Of a stretch of 64,000 nt of DNA, positions 1 through 12,200 are shown in pieces (position 1 is the first letter of the stretch; the number at the start of each line of letters is the position of its first letter). The stretch covers positions 8,916,501 to 8,980,500 of the forward strand of contig NC_056765.1 of assembly GCF_018687715.1 (NCBI RefSeq), written 5' to 3'. A program made the translations under genes and the position numbers. Source of the stretch: Carya illinoinensis. Taxonomy: Eukaryota; Streptophyta; Magnoliopsida; Fagales; Juglandaceae. A model generated the notes under the pieces. That model did not search any database, had not been told where the DNA came from, and was given only the letters and a program-made list of their open reading frames with translations.

Positions 1-80
1 TATTTTAAGCTCAAGAACTTGGCCTTGTTTTCATTATTATCCAAAAAAAAGTTACACTTTTCATCTTTGTCCTGTGACAG

Positions 81-1456
81 GATGGGATTGATGCCATTGA
101 AGAGGTTATCTACCATGTTGAAACCTATGATGTTACAACAATAAGAGCAAGTACCCCCATGTTTCTCATGGCACGTAAAATTAAATCGCTAGGGGTGAAG
201 ATGGTGATTTCTGGTGAAGGTTCTGATGAGATTTTTGGGGGGTATTTGTACTTCCATAAAGCACCCAACAAGGAAGAGTTACACCGAGAAACATGCCGAA
301 AGGTACCATAATCTTTCACTTCCTTAAAGCAAATAGATTTCTGACACATGGGCTGAGACTGTGATAGATTATATGTAACATTCTGTTCTTGTAATATGCA
401 GATCAAGGCCCTCCACCAGTATGATTGCCTTAGAGCCAATAAATCATCATTTGCATGGGGTTTGGAAGCTCGAGTCCCCTTTCTAGACAAGGAATTCATT
501 AATATTGCCATGGATATTGATCCTCAGTACAAGATGGTATGGAGTTCAGAAATTGGATTTTCTTGGTCTTTTCGGTTGTCACCCAAAGCCATTAAATTAC
601 CAAATCAAAAGGGTGAAATCTCACCATGTTTTTCATTCCTCAGATAAAACGAGAAGAAGGACGCATTGAGAAATGGGTTCTGAGAAAGGCCTTTGATGAT
701 GAGGAGCATCCTTATCTGCCTAAGGTATTGCATAAGTAAGTTTTAAGCGTGCTTATCAGTAATAAATGCATGGCTAACCTGTCTTGTTTGATGCCCTGCA
801 GCACATTTTGTACAGGCAGAAAGAACAATTCAGTGACGGAGTTGGCTATAGCTGGATTGATGGTCTCAAAGCCCATACTGCTCAGCATGTAATAATACTA
901 AATTATTTACTTTCTGTTTTAATTTCAATTGGAAGCTAAATGATGTTATATGACTGCCAAGACTGATGATGATTGGTGTTCAACTCTTACTCTCATCTCA
1001 GGTGACTGAAAAGATGATGGTTAATGCTGCACGCATTTTCCCACACAACACACCCACCACAAAAGAAGCCTACCACTACAGGACCATTTTTGAGAGGTTC
1101 TTCCCACAGGTGATCAAATCAAGTCTAATTTAACCAGCAGACATTAATCATCAATGACACTAAGATGTAAGAAATAACTTGGTTTGCTTACTTCCCACTA
1201 CTATTTGGTTTTGCAGAACTCGGCCAGGCTTAGTGTCCCTGGCGGAGCAAGTGTAGCCTGCAGCACGGCTAAAGCTATTGAGTGGGATGCTTCATGGTCC
1301 AACAATCTTGATCCTTCAGGCAGGGCTGCTTTAGGAGTCCATCTTTCTGCTTATGACAGGCAGGTCTCCTCTGTTAGCCCTGGCATACCAGCGATTATCA
1401 ATAATGTACCTCTGAATATGGAAGTTAACCATCCGGGAGTTGCGATCCGAAGCTAG
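81..1456 (+). CDS. Asparagine synthetase (glutamine-hydrolysing), C-terminal half, 5' part outside window
   Basis: Six exons read in phase: 81-302, 402-536, 644-724, 802-888, 1002-1109 and 1217-1456 (stop TAG 1454-1456), giving 290 residues; positions 1-80 are intron. Plant enzymes of this family are close to 580-590 aa, so about half is missing upstream, including the N-terminal glutaminase domain and the ATP-binding SGGLDS loop. What is visible is the synthetase domain: [12 protein letters not shown] in the first exon, then [11 protein letters not shown] in the second. The family converts aspartate, glutamine and ATP to asparagine in the cytosol, for nitrogen transport and storage. The C-terminus ([18 protein letters not shown] region) looks like the ASN2/ASN3-type plant group rather than the shorter ASN1 end; that subgroup call is from memory. 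All introns are GT-AG and no reading-frame damage is seen. Confidence 0.93.
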
Positions 1457-1943
1457 TAGGGGCTATGGAGGAATACATAATGTTAAGAAAGAACAATTAT
1501 GGTGTTCTAAAGATGATGTATCATCGATATATATATTGTACTTTTCCTTATAAATAGTTTTCAAGACTGCTATCAATGTATTTGAGTTATTTTTAAGCAG
1601 AAAAATGGAAAACCTTCCTTCTTTATTTCCACTTTCTAAGGTAGATGGTAATTTATGTTTGAGCTTTTCAGGGAGAAGGATCTCCACCTTCAAAGACTAT
1701 TTGAAGTCTGATATGATGGGCAATGCTGATAACCATTTGGCAGAAACGGTTTACAGAAGGATTCTTATGTATATGCTTAGTTAATTGAAGCGTTTTTCTT
1801 TGCAATAAACAAATGGAGCATCTTTCTGAGAGAACAGCAAAACCCAGTTATACTTGTCCTTCATTACATTACTCGCTAGTAAAAATTGATCTTATTGCCC
1901 AAAGGCTTAAGATCCAAGAAAAAACCAAAAGGAAAAGCAAAAC
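1457..1943. other. 3' untranslated and intergenic sequence after asparagine synthetase
   Basis: AT-rich sequence without a convincing exon. An AATAAA-like element near 1804 could serve polyadenylation of the upstream gene, but cleavage cannot be placed by eye. The remainder up to the tRNA gene shows nothing I recognise. Confidence 0.5.
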
Positions 1944-2015
1944 TGTGGCTGCTGGGATTCGAGCCCAGGTCTCCACGGCCACAACGTGGAATTCTTACCA
2001 CTAAACTACAGCCAC
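1944..2015 (-). tRNA. trnH-GTG: tRNA-His (anticodon GTG)
   Basis: Read on the minus strand, the 72 nt fold as a cloverleaf. The acceptor stem GTGGCTG pairs with CAGCCAC and leaves discriminator A. The anticodon stem CCACG/CGTGG encloses the 7-nt loop TTGTGGC, with GTG at the anticodon position. The T arm CTGGG-CTCGAAT-CCCAG is perfect. An internal A box (TAGTTTAGTGG) and B box are present, and a short T run (GTTTT) just past the 3' end fits RNA polymerase III termination. There is no intron and no encoded CCA. The sequence resembles nuclear plant tRNA-His rather than an organellar insertion. Confidence 0.95.
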
Positions 2016-2783
2016 TATTTTGCCTATCTTTGCTATTATCTTATCAGATAAATCCACATATTCCGAGAAAAAAGATGTCCGAGCACGTTGATCATTCATT
2101 TTGGAAAAATTAGATGAATCTGAAATTTAAAAATTATTATTTTTAAAGCGAGTATGCAAAATTTATGCATTCTAAAATTGTATTTAGGATTACTGAAAAA
2201 AAAAAAAAAAACTGTTCTATAATCAGGAGCAAAGATTCTATTGGTTTAGATGATAAGTTGAGTTGAATTTAGATGAGTTGAAAGTTAAATAAAATATTAT
2301 TAGAATATTATTTTTTAATATTATTATTATTTCAAAAATTGAAAAAGTTGGATTATTTATTATATTTTGTATTAAAAGTTAGAAAAATTGTAATGATTAA
2401 ATGAGATAAGTTTGATTGAATTTAGTCCGGTAACCGAACACTGCCTAAATGAGGTTGGGTCTTGGCAAAAAGTTGATCCGACCCATCTAAGCATAATTTA
2501 TGGAACATCGATCAAATTTTTTGATAAAACAGAGGAGTTTATAAAGTAGTGCCGGTGATTTTTAAAAATTTTAGTTTCTGTCGTAATTTATTTTTATTTT
2601 ATCGTGAGATGCATTCCCTTGGCACGAGATTGTGAAGCCAATACTGGCATGCACCTTCGACTCATCGATCATAATCTTTCATAAATGAAGTCATCCATAT
2701 TGTATAGCCTTAAATGCAAATTGAAGCTAAGAAAGGGGAGATTATGCCTCTCTAAATGCCATAGACTAGCAGCAAACACATAC
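2016..2783. other. Intergenic region containing a MITE copy
   Basis: AT-rich spacer between the tRNA gene and the TBL gene. Apart from the dispersed repeat listed at 2230-2440 I see no coding or RNA signal. The right part presumably includes the TBL 3' untranslated region. Confidence 0.5.
2230..2440 (+). mobile_element. MITE-like dispersed repeat, copy 1 (AT-rich GTTTGGAT family)
   Basis: The core shares long stretches with copies at 16441-16644 and 18077-18287: a block resembling AAATAAAATATTATTAGAAT, then TTTTTAATATTATTATTATT, then TTATTTATTATATTTTGTAT and a GTAATGAT/GAGATGA tail. Ends are degraded here, so the boundaries are approximate and no target duplication was found. Non-coding. Confidence 0.6.
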
Positions 2784-3910
2784 TTAGAAGAACAAAGCAG
2801 TATATAACAATTGGTTCCATGTATCAGGCAATCCAGGAAGGCACCAATGGCTACAATCTGCAGACCGGGCCGGGTTGGCTCGTTGCTGGGGGTTCAAATC
2901 GCCGCTATAGATGGAAGGGTGACCGTCTTTCCTCAGCTCCGACAGCATGGTTATGTCCAGCAAGTATGCAGGGTTTTGCATGTCCCTAAGCACACTATCC
3001 ACCACCCTCATTTGTTCAGGGTATGTACCCCCGTAAGATGTTCCACTAATTGGTTCCGTTTCTCCATAACAATTCTTTGCTGTTGTTGTCGTTGCTGCTG
3101 CTGCTGCTGCTGTTGTTGCAGCACCCAAATTCCATTCACTTGTGCTGTCAAAGTCATTCACCCACAGTAGATGTCTAATTAGCCGAGGAACTACAATGGG
3201 GAACCCAACAACTTGTACTACTAGAATTTATGAAGCAAAAAGAAGTAGAACTAATTCAATATAGATAACGACTATCTTCACTTTCGTGTATCGACCCCTT
3301 AAACCTAATGTCAGTAGTTTTAGCCGAGATTTCTACTACTTACAAGTAGGGCTGTGCATCCGGATGACGGATCTGGATATTCGTATCCATACTTAGATTT
3401 TTAAAACCGGACGAATACCTGCCCAAATTCATCAGGATTTCTGAGTTTTGGATCGGACAGAAAAGAAATCCGGTCCGAATGTGCACTCCTACTTACAAGT
3501 CAACCTGTAAACAAATAACTTGACAACTACTAGATTAGAGGCCTGCTACTAATCTAGTGATTTAGATATCCCCATTACCCAATAGAACTAGCCATTATAG
3601 AAGTTTAGAAGTTGAAGTTCCTTCCCCAAGGATCGCATGGCTTCCAACACTAACGTTGTTTTTATCGTTTTTCTTAGTTCCCCGAGAAGACAGAACCTTC
3701 ACAAGAAGCTTGAATTAGACGATATGATTCTAAATTTGTAAACCGGTAGTACTCAATTTGAACTGCCCTAAAGTCAGGTTGGACTCAGCGGTCAGCACAT
3801 CCCAACCGCAACCTTATAAACAGCTCATACTGGAGCAAATTTTTGGTGCTCGGAGCTGTAGCTGAGCAATCCAACACACATTAATGAAGCCTAGAATTCC
3901 ACTCCACACA

Positions 3911-3951
<41 letters not shown>

Positions 3952-5397
3952 ACTCGTAGTGTGTGGGAGAGATGGACTGAAAGAAGATTTGGGTTCTGGT
4001 GCTGTCAATGTTGGTGTCTACCCAATTGGCCCATGTTTTAAGTGCCTCGTCCAAAGCAACCAAGCGATCCATGTCTTGGTAATATTTTCCTCCTGATTCC
4101 ATGTAATCCCACCTGCAAAGTATCACCTCATAACCTTCAATTAAACTAATTAAACCCTTGAATATATATGTCATGAGATATAGATACAATTGCAGAAATT
4201 TGTTTTAAGTTCAAACAAGGGTAAGAATTGCCAACCCTTGGAGGGATCCTGTGTGGCTCCACCAGTGACCGGTGTTGAACGACAGCACATCAACGCCCCG
4301 CCACAAGTTGCCGTTGCCGGAGATTTTCTCCAGCTTTAAAACTCTCTTTCCATGTTCTATCTCTATGTCAACCAGATATGGAGCTCGGTAAAATGATATG
4401 GACAAACTGTAGTCCTGCAATAATGTTGTAGCAAAACCAGATTATGGCAGATTCATAGACTACAATTTTGGGCCAAAAAAGTGCCGGAGGGACGGGGGCG
4501 CAAGAGGAAAGGCCTAGTATGTTGCAGTTGGCATCAAGTAGCCGAAGACAGTACTGACAGCTTTTTTGGGTCCCCCAAGAAATTTTACCACTGGGTTTTC
4601 GTCCTATACGAAAACCAAAGCGTCTCTCTCTAGCTTTAATTCAAGGATTCATGACGAAAATGACTCGTGGGCCATGGCCACCAGAAAATCAGAGGTTATT
4701 TTTTCTTCTTTGCTTTATCTCTTGAAAAGTAAATGACGATGAAGTTGAAAAATTATTGAAACAAAAAAGAGAGGATCAATACTGAGACTGACCAAGAACT
4801 TGAAGGTTGAGAGAGGGTCGCCTCTGAAGATTTGTGTTGGGGTTGTGGGAGCTGCAGCTGAAACCATGCAAATCAAAGACTCCCATTGATTCCGTCCAAG
4901 TGAGTCACCCACAAACATCACTGTCTTCCCCCTCATTTTCAGCAAAAATTCATACCCATTGAATCTACCATGAATATGCTACAACAACAGTCATAAAGAA
5001 TGGACAACAATGGATACACCAATCATCCCTTCGTTACTTGAAAAAGTCAAATAGTTTTTTACCTTGGAAGCTCACAGTTGAGGGGCTGCCATCGATATTT
5101 GAGGTAATCGGAGTCCGGCCGACCGTACATTTGGCAGTTGAACTCGGGGTCTATGATTGGACAGTTAGAAGATTGGTATATTGGGTATGTGTCATCGCGA
5201 ACCCAGGTGCCGGCAAACAATGCACAATTGCTTTGGTTGGCTTGGATCATGGGTCGTGTGTGGTGGTTGTGGTTATGGTGGTTTCTGAGGCTGAATAGGA
5301 GAGCTGAGAAAGCTACATGGGGTTGAACCAAAAGTAGACATAGAATGGTTAAACATGACACAAAAAGACAGCAATAATATTGACAGGAAAGAGCCAT
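2784..5397 (-). CDS. Trichome birefringence-like (TBL) polysaccharide O-acetyltransferase
   Basis: Five exons on the minus strand: 5063-5397 (ATG 5395-5397), 4793-4964, 4236-4414, 3954-4112 and 2784-3144, with GT-AG introns and phases that join cleanly to 401 aa. Residues 1-35 are hydrophobic (signal anchor), consistent with a Golgi type II membrane protein. The PMR5-type N-terminal domain follows ([12 protein letters not shown], near residue 60). The catalytic GDS motif is at 131-133 and the DxxH motif (D378, H381, in DCSHWCLPG) is near the C-terminus. TBL proteins transfer acetyl groups to cell-wall xylan, mannan or pectin; the substrate cannot be told from sequence. The MALS start is preferred over an upstream in-frame Met because it begins the hydrophobic segment. 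An Ala/Thr-rich run from a GCN repeat precedes NCYGETEPI. The exact TBL number is not assigned. Confidence 0.93.
3085..3125 (-). repeat. In-frame GCN/ACN trinucleotide repeat in the TBL gene
   Basis: On the plus strand it reads as runs of TGC/TGT units; on the coding strand it gives consecutive Ala and Thr codons early in the last exon, between SEWNLG and the conserved NCYGETEPI. It keeps the frame and adds roughly 14 low-complexity residues. Confidence 0.85.
3347..3491. mobile_element. Small hAT-like MITE in the last TBL intron
   Basis: 145 bp with ends TAGGGCTGTGCA and TGTGCACTCCTA (imperfect inverted repeat), flanked by an exact 8-bp duplication CTTACAAG at 3339-3346 and 3492-3499. Interior holds CCGGA/TCCGG motifs. 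An 8-bp duplication and TAGGG-type ends are what hAT superfamily elements leave. Non-coding. Confidence 0.8.
3915..3949. repeat. (GA)n microsatellite beside a TBL splice donor
   Basis: About 17 GA units in the last TBL intron. Its edge is only 2 nt from the GT donor (3952-3953) of exon 4, so on the coding strand the intron starts GTAA and then runs into CT repeats. Confidence 0.95.
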
Positions 5398-8300
5398 TGT
5401 GGAGGCTGTTTGGCAGGGATGGGAAAGCAAACCAAAAAGAGAGAGGGAGAGAGGTACCACTTGCTATAAAAAGGCCAGGAGAGAGGGAAAGCTCTATTCG
5501 TTTTAATAAAAATGAAATATCTTGCCCATGCACCAATGACTTAAACTCCACTGCTTTACCTTCCTAGTTGGATGTTTGAACAGATCAGAGAGACTCTGGT
5601 TCTTCCCAATCGGGGGAATGGGTTAATTTGTCTTGGAAGTGTTTCCAATTGATCAATGCATTATGGGGAACTTTTACTCATTTGTTCACTCATTCACTCT
5701 GGGCTTTGCTGTTGTAATTGTTTATATCAAATCGTAAGTTTTGGGGGTTCCCAACATACATTATTAATCTATATATACTACAAATAACAGAGGAGAATCT
5801 GGAGCACAGAACTTTTTAACCGCAGAAGTCATGGAAGCCTTAAACAATGCACACCTTTTTTGAGGCTCTTATGTCTTCTGCAATCATGCCATTAGGGAGT
5901 CCCACTTTACGGTTTGCATTCATATCAACATTAGCACAACTGACCAACTTAAAATAATGAGTAATCGTTGTATCCCTTAATGCATAGATAGGGAGAGGTT
6001 TAAATAAGATACCCCAGTTGAGTCTGGTTTTACTTTAACTTGCATCAATGTCGAAAGTTATGCTATATGTAGTCATGGAGTGCACAAGTGCCGTATAATC
6101 ATTTTAAAAAAATATAAAATTTACTATTAAAATATTAATTTTTTTTAATGGGAATTCATTATTAATTTATTTGTTTTAAAGAGACTACACGTTTATATAA
6201 TTATTACTATAAATATTATTTCTCACGTCGAATACTAGAGTCTAGAGGGTAGATATTTTCTTGGAAAAGTGAAACAGTGTTGAGCAGAAAGGTCAAGAAA
6301 CTAGACCACGGGGGAAGCCAGTTGGAGATGGGGCCAAGGATGTTGACCCTTGTTAAAGCCATGGTTGGCTGAGGTCATGACAATTTTCTAATCTATCTTC
6401 CTTGTACAGTTAAGAAAGATTGATGCATTTTGTAGATTTCACAACATTTAAGACTGTCCGGATAGTTAAATCTCAAGATTATGCATACTCGGGTCCTTCA
6501 AATTGTATCTATATCTCTTGGAATTGTAGAAATTGTTAATAGTAAAAGAATTATTAAGGAATTGTGATCCATTGTTTAGGGCCTAAAAGTTTGATTCCCG
6601 ACACTCATCAAGCACGAAAAGGAGGCAAAAGAAGGAATACTTGCATCAGCAGGTTCTTTTCTTCCCCCCTTTCTATCGGTACAGGTAATTGCTCAAAGCA
6701 AATGTTCTTTGCTTTCCTTCACCCACATACATAGAACATCATTCTCTATCCCTCTTCTTTTGAATAAACCCTGGTGGAAGTATTGCATCATCATCGTCAT
6801 CAACCTCCAATGATACAAATTTGGGGTGCTCCATTTGCAGTCTCTAGATGAATCCGGGTAAATTCATGCCAGGATTGTTAAGAAATACCCAATGCTTAGA
6901 TTTAAGGAAAATGCTAATATTTAAATATGTTAAAAATATTAAAAAAAAATGAAAAGGAATTTGTGCTAGCGGACCGCTGGGCGGCACATAGAACTTCCAT
7001 TAGCCTTAGGATTCAAACCCCATACAGAAGTCAAAAGATACTGCTATGATTGAGTGCGCCTAAACTTGATGGGTTGGAATTCTAAGATAGCCTCTCCACG
7101 AGACAATGATGGTGGGTACACTAAAGAAAACACTACGTGGCTTTTAAAGCTTTATCATGATTTGATTGAGGGTTTTTCAATTGATAATTTTTCTGTAGAA
7201 AATAATTTTTTTTTTCTTATTCTCAATTCAGTGTATATAATATGTTTAAAAAAATTTTACATAACATAATTTGATTTAAAAATTAAATTTTAAAATTTAA
7301 ATTTTAACATTTAAACGACATGTATAATATATTCTACACATCAATTTAAAAATAAACTAACTCTTATTTTACAACGGATATGAAAGAGGTTCATGTGCAT
7401 GTGTAATTTTTAGTCACCATAAGTTTTTACAAAATTGGAATATTTTAATTATATTATATTTTAACATTTCTTTTCACGTGTCGGTTAGATCCACCTTAAA
7501 GTTAACATATGAGAAATTTAATTAAATTAGAAATGAAGATTTCTAATATATGAGATAATACTTTAATTCCTTTAGATTTTTCTTGAATTAAAAAATTAAA
7601 AAATAATTATAAATTAGTCGTAAATCTCTCATAAATAAAGAGAATAAGGGCATGTTTCAAGTTACATTAAGAGTTTTAAAAAGTGTTTAAATATTTTTAA
7701 AAATTTTTTAATAAAAAAATTAAGTCATTTGGGTGCTATATATTAAAGTATTTTTAATCTCAAATAAGCTAAAAAATATGAAGAATTTTGATATTTTTTC
7801 TCAAACGTATTTTTCTAGATAATGCAAAATATAATTCAAATTTTAAAAGGATTATCAATGGACGAAAATTAATATCTGTACAATTTTAAGATAATTACAA
7901 CTTTTAAACTTTTAATAATATAATCATAATCTTTAAAAATTTAAATAATCTTCATTTCTACCTCAAAAAATAATTTTTTTTAATTTTTTCTAAATAAATG
8001 TAACATATTTGAAAGTGCTTTAAACATATGGTTATTAAACAGTAAATAACTTTTTAATAATTAAACTTATTACTTAAATCATAAACTATATTTCTCACCG
8101 TAATCCCAAACATGTACTAAGGTTTCTTTAGGTAGGATATCTTTAAATAGTAGTTAAATAATTGTGAATAATAATAAAATAATTTGTTAATATAGTGAAA
8201 TGATTTGATTTAAGATATTTTTTTAAATTTTAGAAAATGAGAGGAAAAAATTAAAGAAAAATATTTAGAAGTTAAAAGAAATGTTTGAATATAATTTTTA

Positions 8301-8581
8301 TTTTAAAATTTAAAAAAAGTGAATTATTTTTTATATTTTATTTTAAAGTTTTTAAAAATTATAATAATTAATTATTAAATAAAAAAATTGAAGACATATA
8401 ATTAAAAAATATTTTATATTTAAGAATATTTGATGAAAAATATCTTAGATTATGTAAAAGTATATATAAATATCTTAAAATATCTAAAGATATTTAGATA
8501 TTAAATACCTTAAAATATCTACAAACAAGACCTAATACCTCTTCAGTACTCTTGACTCTTGACACTTGTCTCTTGATTAAT
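5398..8581. other. AT-rich intergenic region, no gene recognised
   Basis: The first few hundred bases must include the TBL promoter and 5' leader; no convincing core promoter was placed. From about 6100 onward the sequence is very AT-rich with short homopolymers and no sustained coding pattern. Open frames here are short and lack family resemblance. The stretch 7600-8580 looks like decayed repeat sequence. Confidence 0.5.
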
Positions 8582-8752
8582 GTTATGTTTAGGTAATGAT
8601 TTGATATAAAATGAATTGTAAATAATATTAAAAAAATAATAATAAAATATTAAATAATAATAAATAATAATAATAATAAATATGATAAGTAAGTAAAAAA
8701 TAATTATAATATATTAAATAAGAGTAAAATAATTTTATTATCCAAACATAAC
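8582..8752. mobile_element. MITE-like element with 15-bp terminal inverted repeats
   Basis: Left end GTTATGTTTAGGTAA and right end TTATCCAAACATAAC are inverted repeats differing at 2 of 15 bases. The interior is AT-rich with AATAAT-type repeats. No clear target duplication. It resembles the other GTTTGGAT-ended repeats of this window. Non-coding. Confidence 0.7.
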
Positions 8753-8972
8753 TTTAGACGTTACATGTTTCCAGAGGTCGAAGCATCGGATTTTACACAT
8801 CAACATTAGCTATCTCATGCATATTAGTGGACCGTAATTCATCAAATGATCCCACGTGGTCAAGAAATTAGAAAAACATTTGCCATTGGAAGTGGGACCT
8901 TCGCTATTGCAATCAATTTTATTTTTATTTTTTATTTTTGAGCGCATTCTAAATATAGAGGAGTTTTGGACG

Positions 8973-9206
8973 TAAAACAAACAGTAAATTATATATGGAT
9001 GCTTTGACTATCTACCTTGAATGGTTTATGAGAGATTAGAAGAATATGTTTACAAGCTAGAATTTGTTAGAATATTTGATATTCAAAAGATTATACATAT
9101 TATCTCTTATAAATATGAGCTTGAGATAATGGTATCCGAACACTTGAGATGGAGTTCAACTTAGAGTTGTTTATTTTTTTAATATGAACTGTCCTTATCC
9201 TTATCA
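8973..9206 (-). repeat. 3' LTR of the copia element at 8973-13649
   Basis: About 234 bp, similar over its length to 13413-13649; both share the CTACCTTGAATGG and ATTTGATATTCAAAAGAT blocks and end in CTTATCCTTATCA. On the minus strand it begins TGATAAGG. Confidence 0.85.
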
Positions 9207-12200
9207 TGCCCATGTAAGTTCAATGGAGGAGATTTCACGTTGAGCTTGTCCAGTAGATGTGAGAAATGAACAAAACTAGTGGTTTAGTGAGCACATAAGC
9301 AATTTGATCCTTATTTGATAGGAGTTGAACATCTAGAGATTTGTTATGAACCTTCTCGTAGACAAAATGATAATCAATTTCCACGTGCTTTTTACAAGCA
9401 TGAAATACTTAATAAGTTGCCAAATAGGTCGCTCCTATATTATCACACCATAAGATTGGATAAAAAGGAATAAATATGTGAAGCTCACGAAGCAAAGACA
9501 GTAACCATAAGGTCTTAGTAGTAGTATGAGCAACAACATGATATTCTACCTCGATGCTTGATCGAGACACAGTGGACTGCTTTTTGGAGCTCCAGAAAAT
9601 AAAGTTTTGACCATAGTAGATGTAGTAGCTAGAGGTAGACTTACGATCTTCAGGTGAGCCAACCTAGTCTGCATTGGAATAAAACTGAGAGCTATGTAGA
9701 GGAGCCAGGCTTGATGAGTAAACCAAAATCAATAGAAAACTTAAGATACCTTAGTATCAGTTTAATAGCAGTCCAATGCATATCCGTTGGCTTGTGCATA
9801 AATTGGCACACCTTGTTCATTGCAAAAGAGATATTTGGGCGAGTGAGAGAGAGATACTAAAGAGCTCCCAAAACGCTGCGGAATAGAGTCTCATTAGGAC
9901 AAGGGTTGCCATAAAAAAGAGATAACTGCTGAGAGAAAGACATGGGAGAGGATATAGGCTTAGCCTTTATCATGTTGGTGCACTTCAAGAGATTAAGAAT
10001 GTACTGCCTCTGGGATAGGAGAAGACCCCTTGAAATTGATATAGCCCTCCGCGCCTAAAAAATAATGTAGTGGCCCCAACTCTTTTACTACAAAGTCACA
10101 GTTCAGTTGAGCAAGAAGATGAGAGATGGCACCTGCATTTGAACTTGTGATTAAGATGTCATTAACATACAATAGTACATACAGTGTAAGAGAGTTTGAG
10201 ATATAAACAAATTAAAAGGTGTTTAACTGAGAATTAGTAAACCCAAGATTCACCAATTTGTCACTAGGGTGGGAGAACCAAGCCCAATGGGTTTGTTTTA
10301 AGCCTTATAATGCATTGTTGAGCTTGCAAATGTGAGTGGAAAATTGAGGATGGACATATCCCACATATTGCTGCATGTATACAATTTCAGAGATAAAGCC
10401 ATGGATAAATGCATTCTGTATGTCAATCCGATGAACAGGCCAGTTGTGAGACACAAAATGATTGAGGACAAGCCGAATAGTTGTAGGCTTAATGACTGAA
10501 CTGAAAGTATCATCATAGTCTAATTCTTGTTGTTGATGATAGCCTTTAGCAACTAGGCAGGCCTTCTGTTGTTCATGAGTGCCATCAGAGTTGGTTTTCG
10601 TTTTGTACACTCATTTGTTGCCAACCAAGTTCATGCTAGCTTCATATGGTACTAGGGACTGCATACCTTGCTTCATGAGGGGAAAATTCTGCATCCATAG
10701 CCTCATGCCATTTTGGAAACTTATGAGCTTTGGAGTAGTAGGTGGGATCAATAGGAGTGATAGATATGGCGAGGAGGGCAGTGGGCAGAGGATACCTAGT
10801 AGTGCCATCTGAATATTGCTTGGGTTTCACAATATTATTATGTGAGCGGGTGACCATCGAATGAAAACGAGATGGAGGAGGTTTAGGAGGCAAGGCAGCT
10901 GTGGATGGAGCAGGAACAATAGAGGATGTAGGCGTCGACGATGGAGTAGGTGAAACCAGGAGGGAAGACAAAGTTGACTAAGCAGGGGAAGACAATGGGC
11001 GTAACGATGATGTTTCAAGAATGGACGCATGCGACATCATAGTATTAAGTGATGGACAAGCAAAATCGGTAGGAGCAAGTCTATCATTTGGAGGAGCTAA
11101 AAAAGGCAGGACAAAATGTGTGGATGACGACACTATGGAAGTTAATTCGTCATGGGCTTGAATATGACATATAGAGAAACATAAACTTTGCCAGAGTCAA
11201 GGTCAAGGCATTTGTAACCTTTGTGGAGGTTACTGATGCCAATGAAGAGACATTTTTTTGATCTAAAATCTAGCTTATGTTCGTTAAAAGGTCAGAGATA
11301 GGAATAACAAGCACAATAGAAAATCTTAATGATAGTGAACTCGAGTGCTTTGTGAAAGATTTTTTTCAAAATGAGAGATGCCGAGAGGAGCGGTTGTAAG
11401 TTTGTTAATGAGATAGGTTGCCATTAAAAAAACATCATTTCAAAAACAATGAGGAGTGGAACTTTGAGATAATAAGGCTAAGCCCATTTCAACAACATGG
11501 CGATGTATTCTTTCAACAGAGCCAAATACATCGCCATGTTGTTGAGAGGTGCGAGGACAAGAGACACGATGTTAAATTTCCACTTTATGAAAATACTGAT
11601 TAAGCGTTTAAAATTCACCACCCCAGTCTATTTGGACACACTTGATTTGACGATTAAATTGACGTTCAACCATTTTTGAACTTGGATAATAATAGTTAGA
11701 ACATCAGATTTATTTGCAAGAGAATAGAGTCAAATAAATTTGCTGAAATGATCGATAAAAGAAACATAATATTTATTGCCCTTAGTAGATAAAATAGGGA
11801 TGAACCCTATACATCAGAAAAAAAAAAAGTAAATCTAAAGGATGATCGGAAATGGATTGAGAGATTGGAAAAGGAAAGCGGTGGCTCTTCCCTTGCTGAC
11901 ATGTTGGACAAACGCCTGGTATTTTATTTGAGGAGATTGGGAGGGAGAATTTGGACACAAGATGCTTCACTATTTGATAGGTGGAATGTCCCAAACGACG
12001 GTGTCATACTTCCAAAGGAACACGCTGACATAAAAAGGATTGAGAAGAGGATGAAGCCGACATGGTGGAGGGGAAGGGATAGAGTCCATCCTTGGGCGTG
12101 CCTTGCAAAAGAACCTTCCTTGTGACCTTGTCCTTCACAAAAAAAATGAGAAGAGTGAAATTCAACAAATACATTATTGTCTTTGGTAAATTGGCTCATA

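Noticed and set aside
1463..2113. Short frames downstream of asparagine synthetase
   Set aside because: They fall in the 3' untranslated region or on the strand opposite the tRNA gene and have no family resemblance.
2811..3170. 119-aa plus-strand frame rich in Cys
   Set aside because: It is the complement of the TBL last exon; the Cys run is the GCN repeat read on the other strand.
5038..5567. Plus-strand frames over the TBL first exon
   Set aside because: Shadows of the minus-strand exon, with no independent support.
6950..7050. GGATTCAAACCCC resembling a tRNA B box, possible SINE
   Set aside because: No matching A box, no tail and no second copy in the window.
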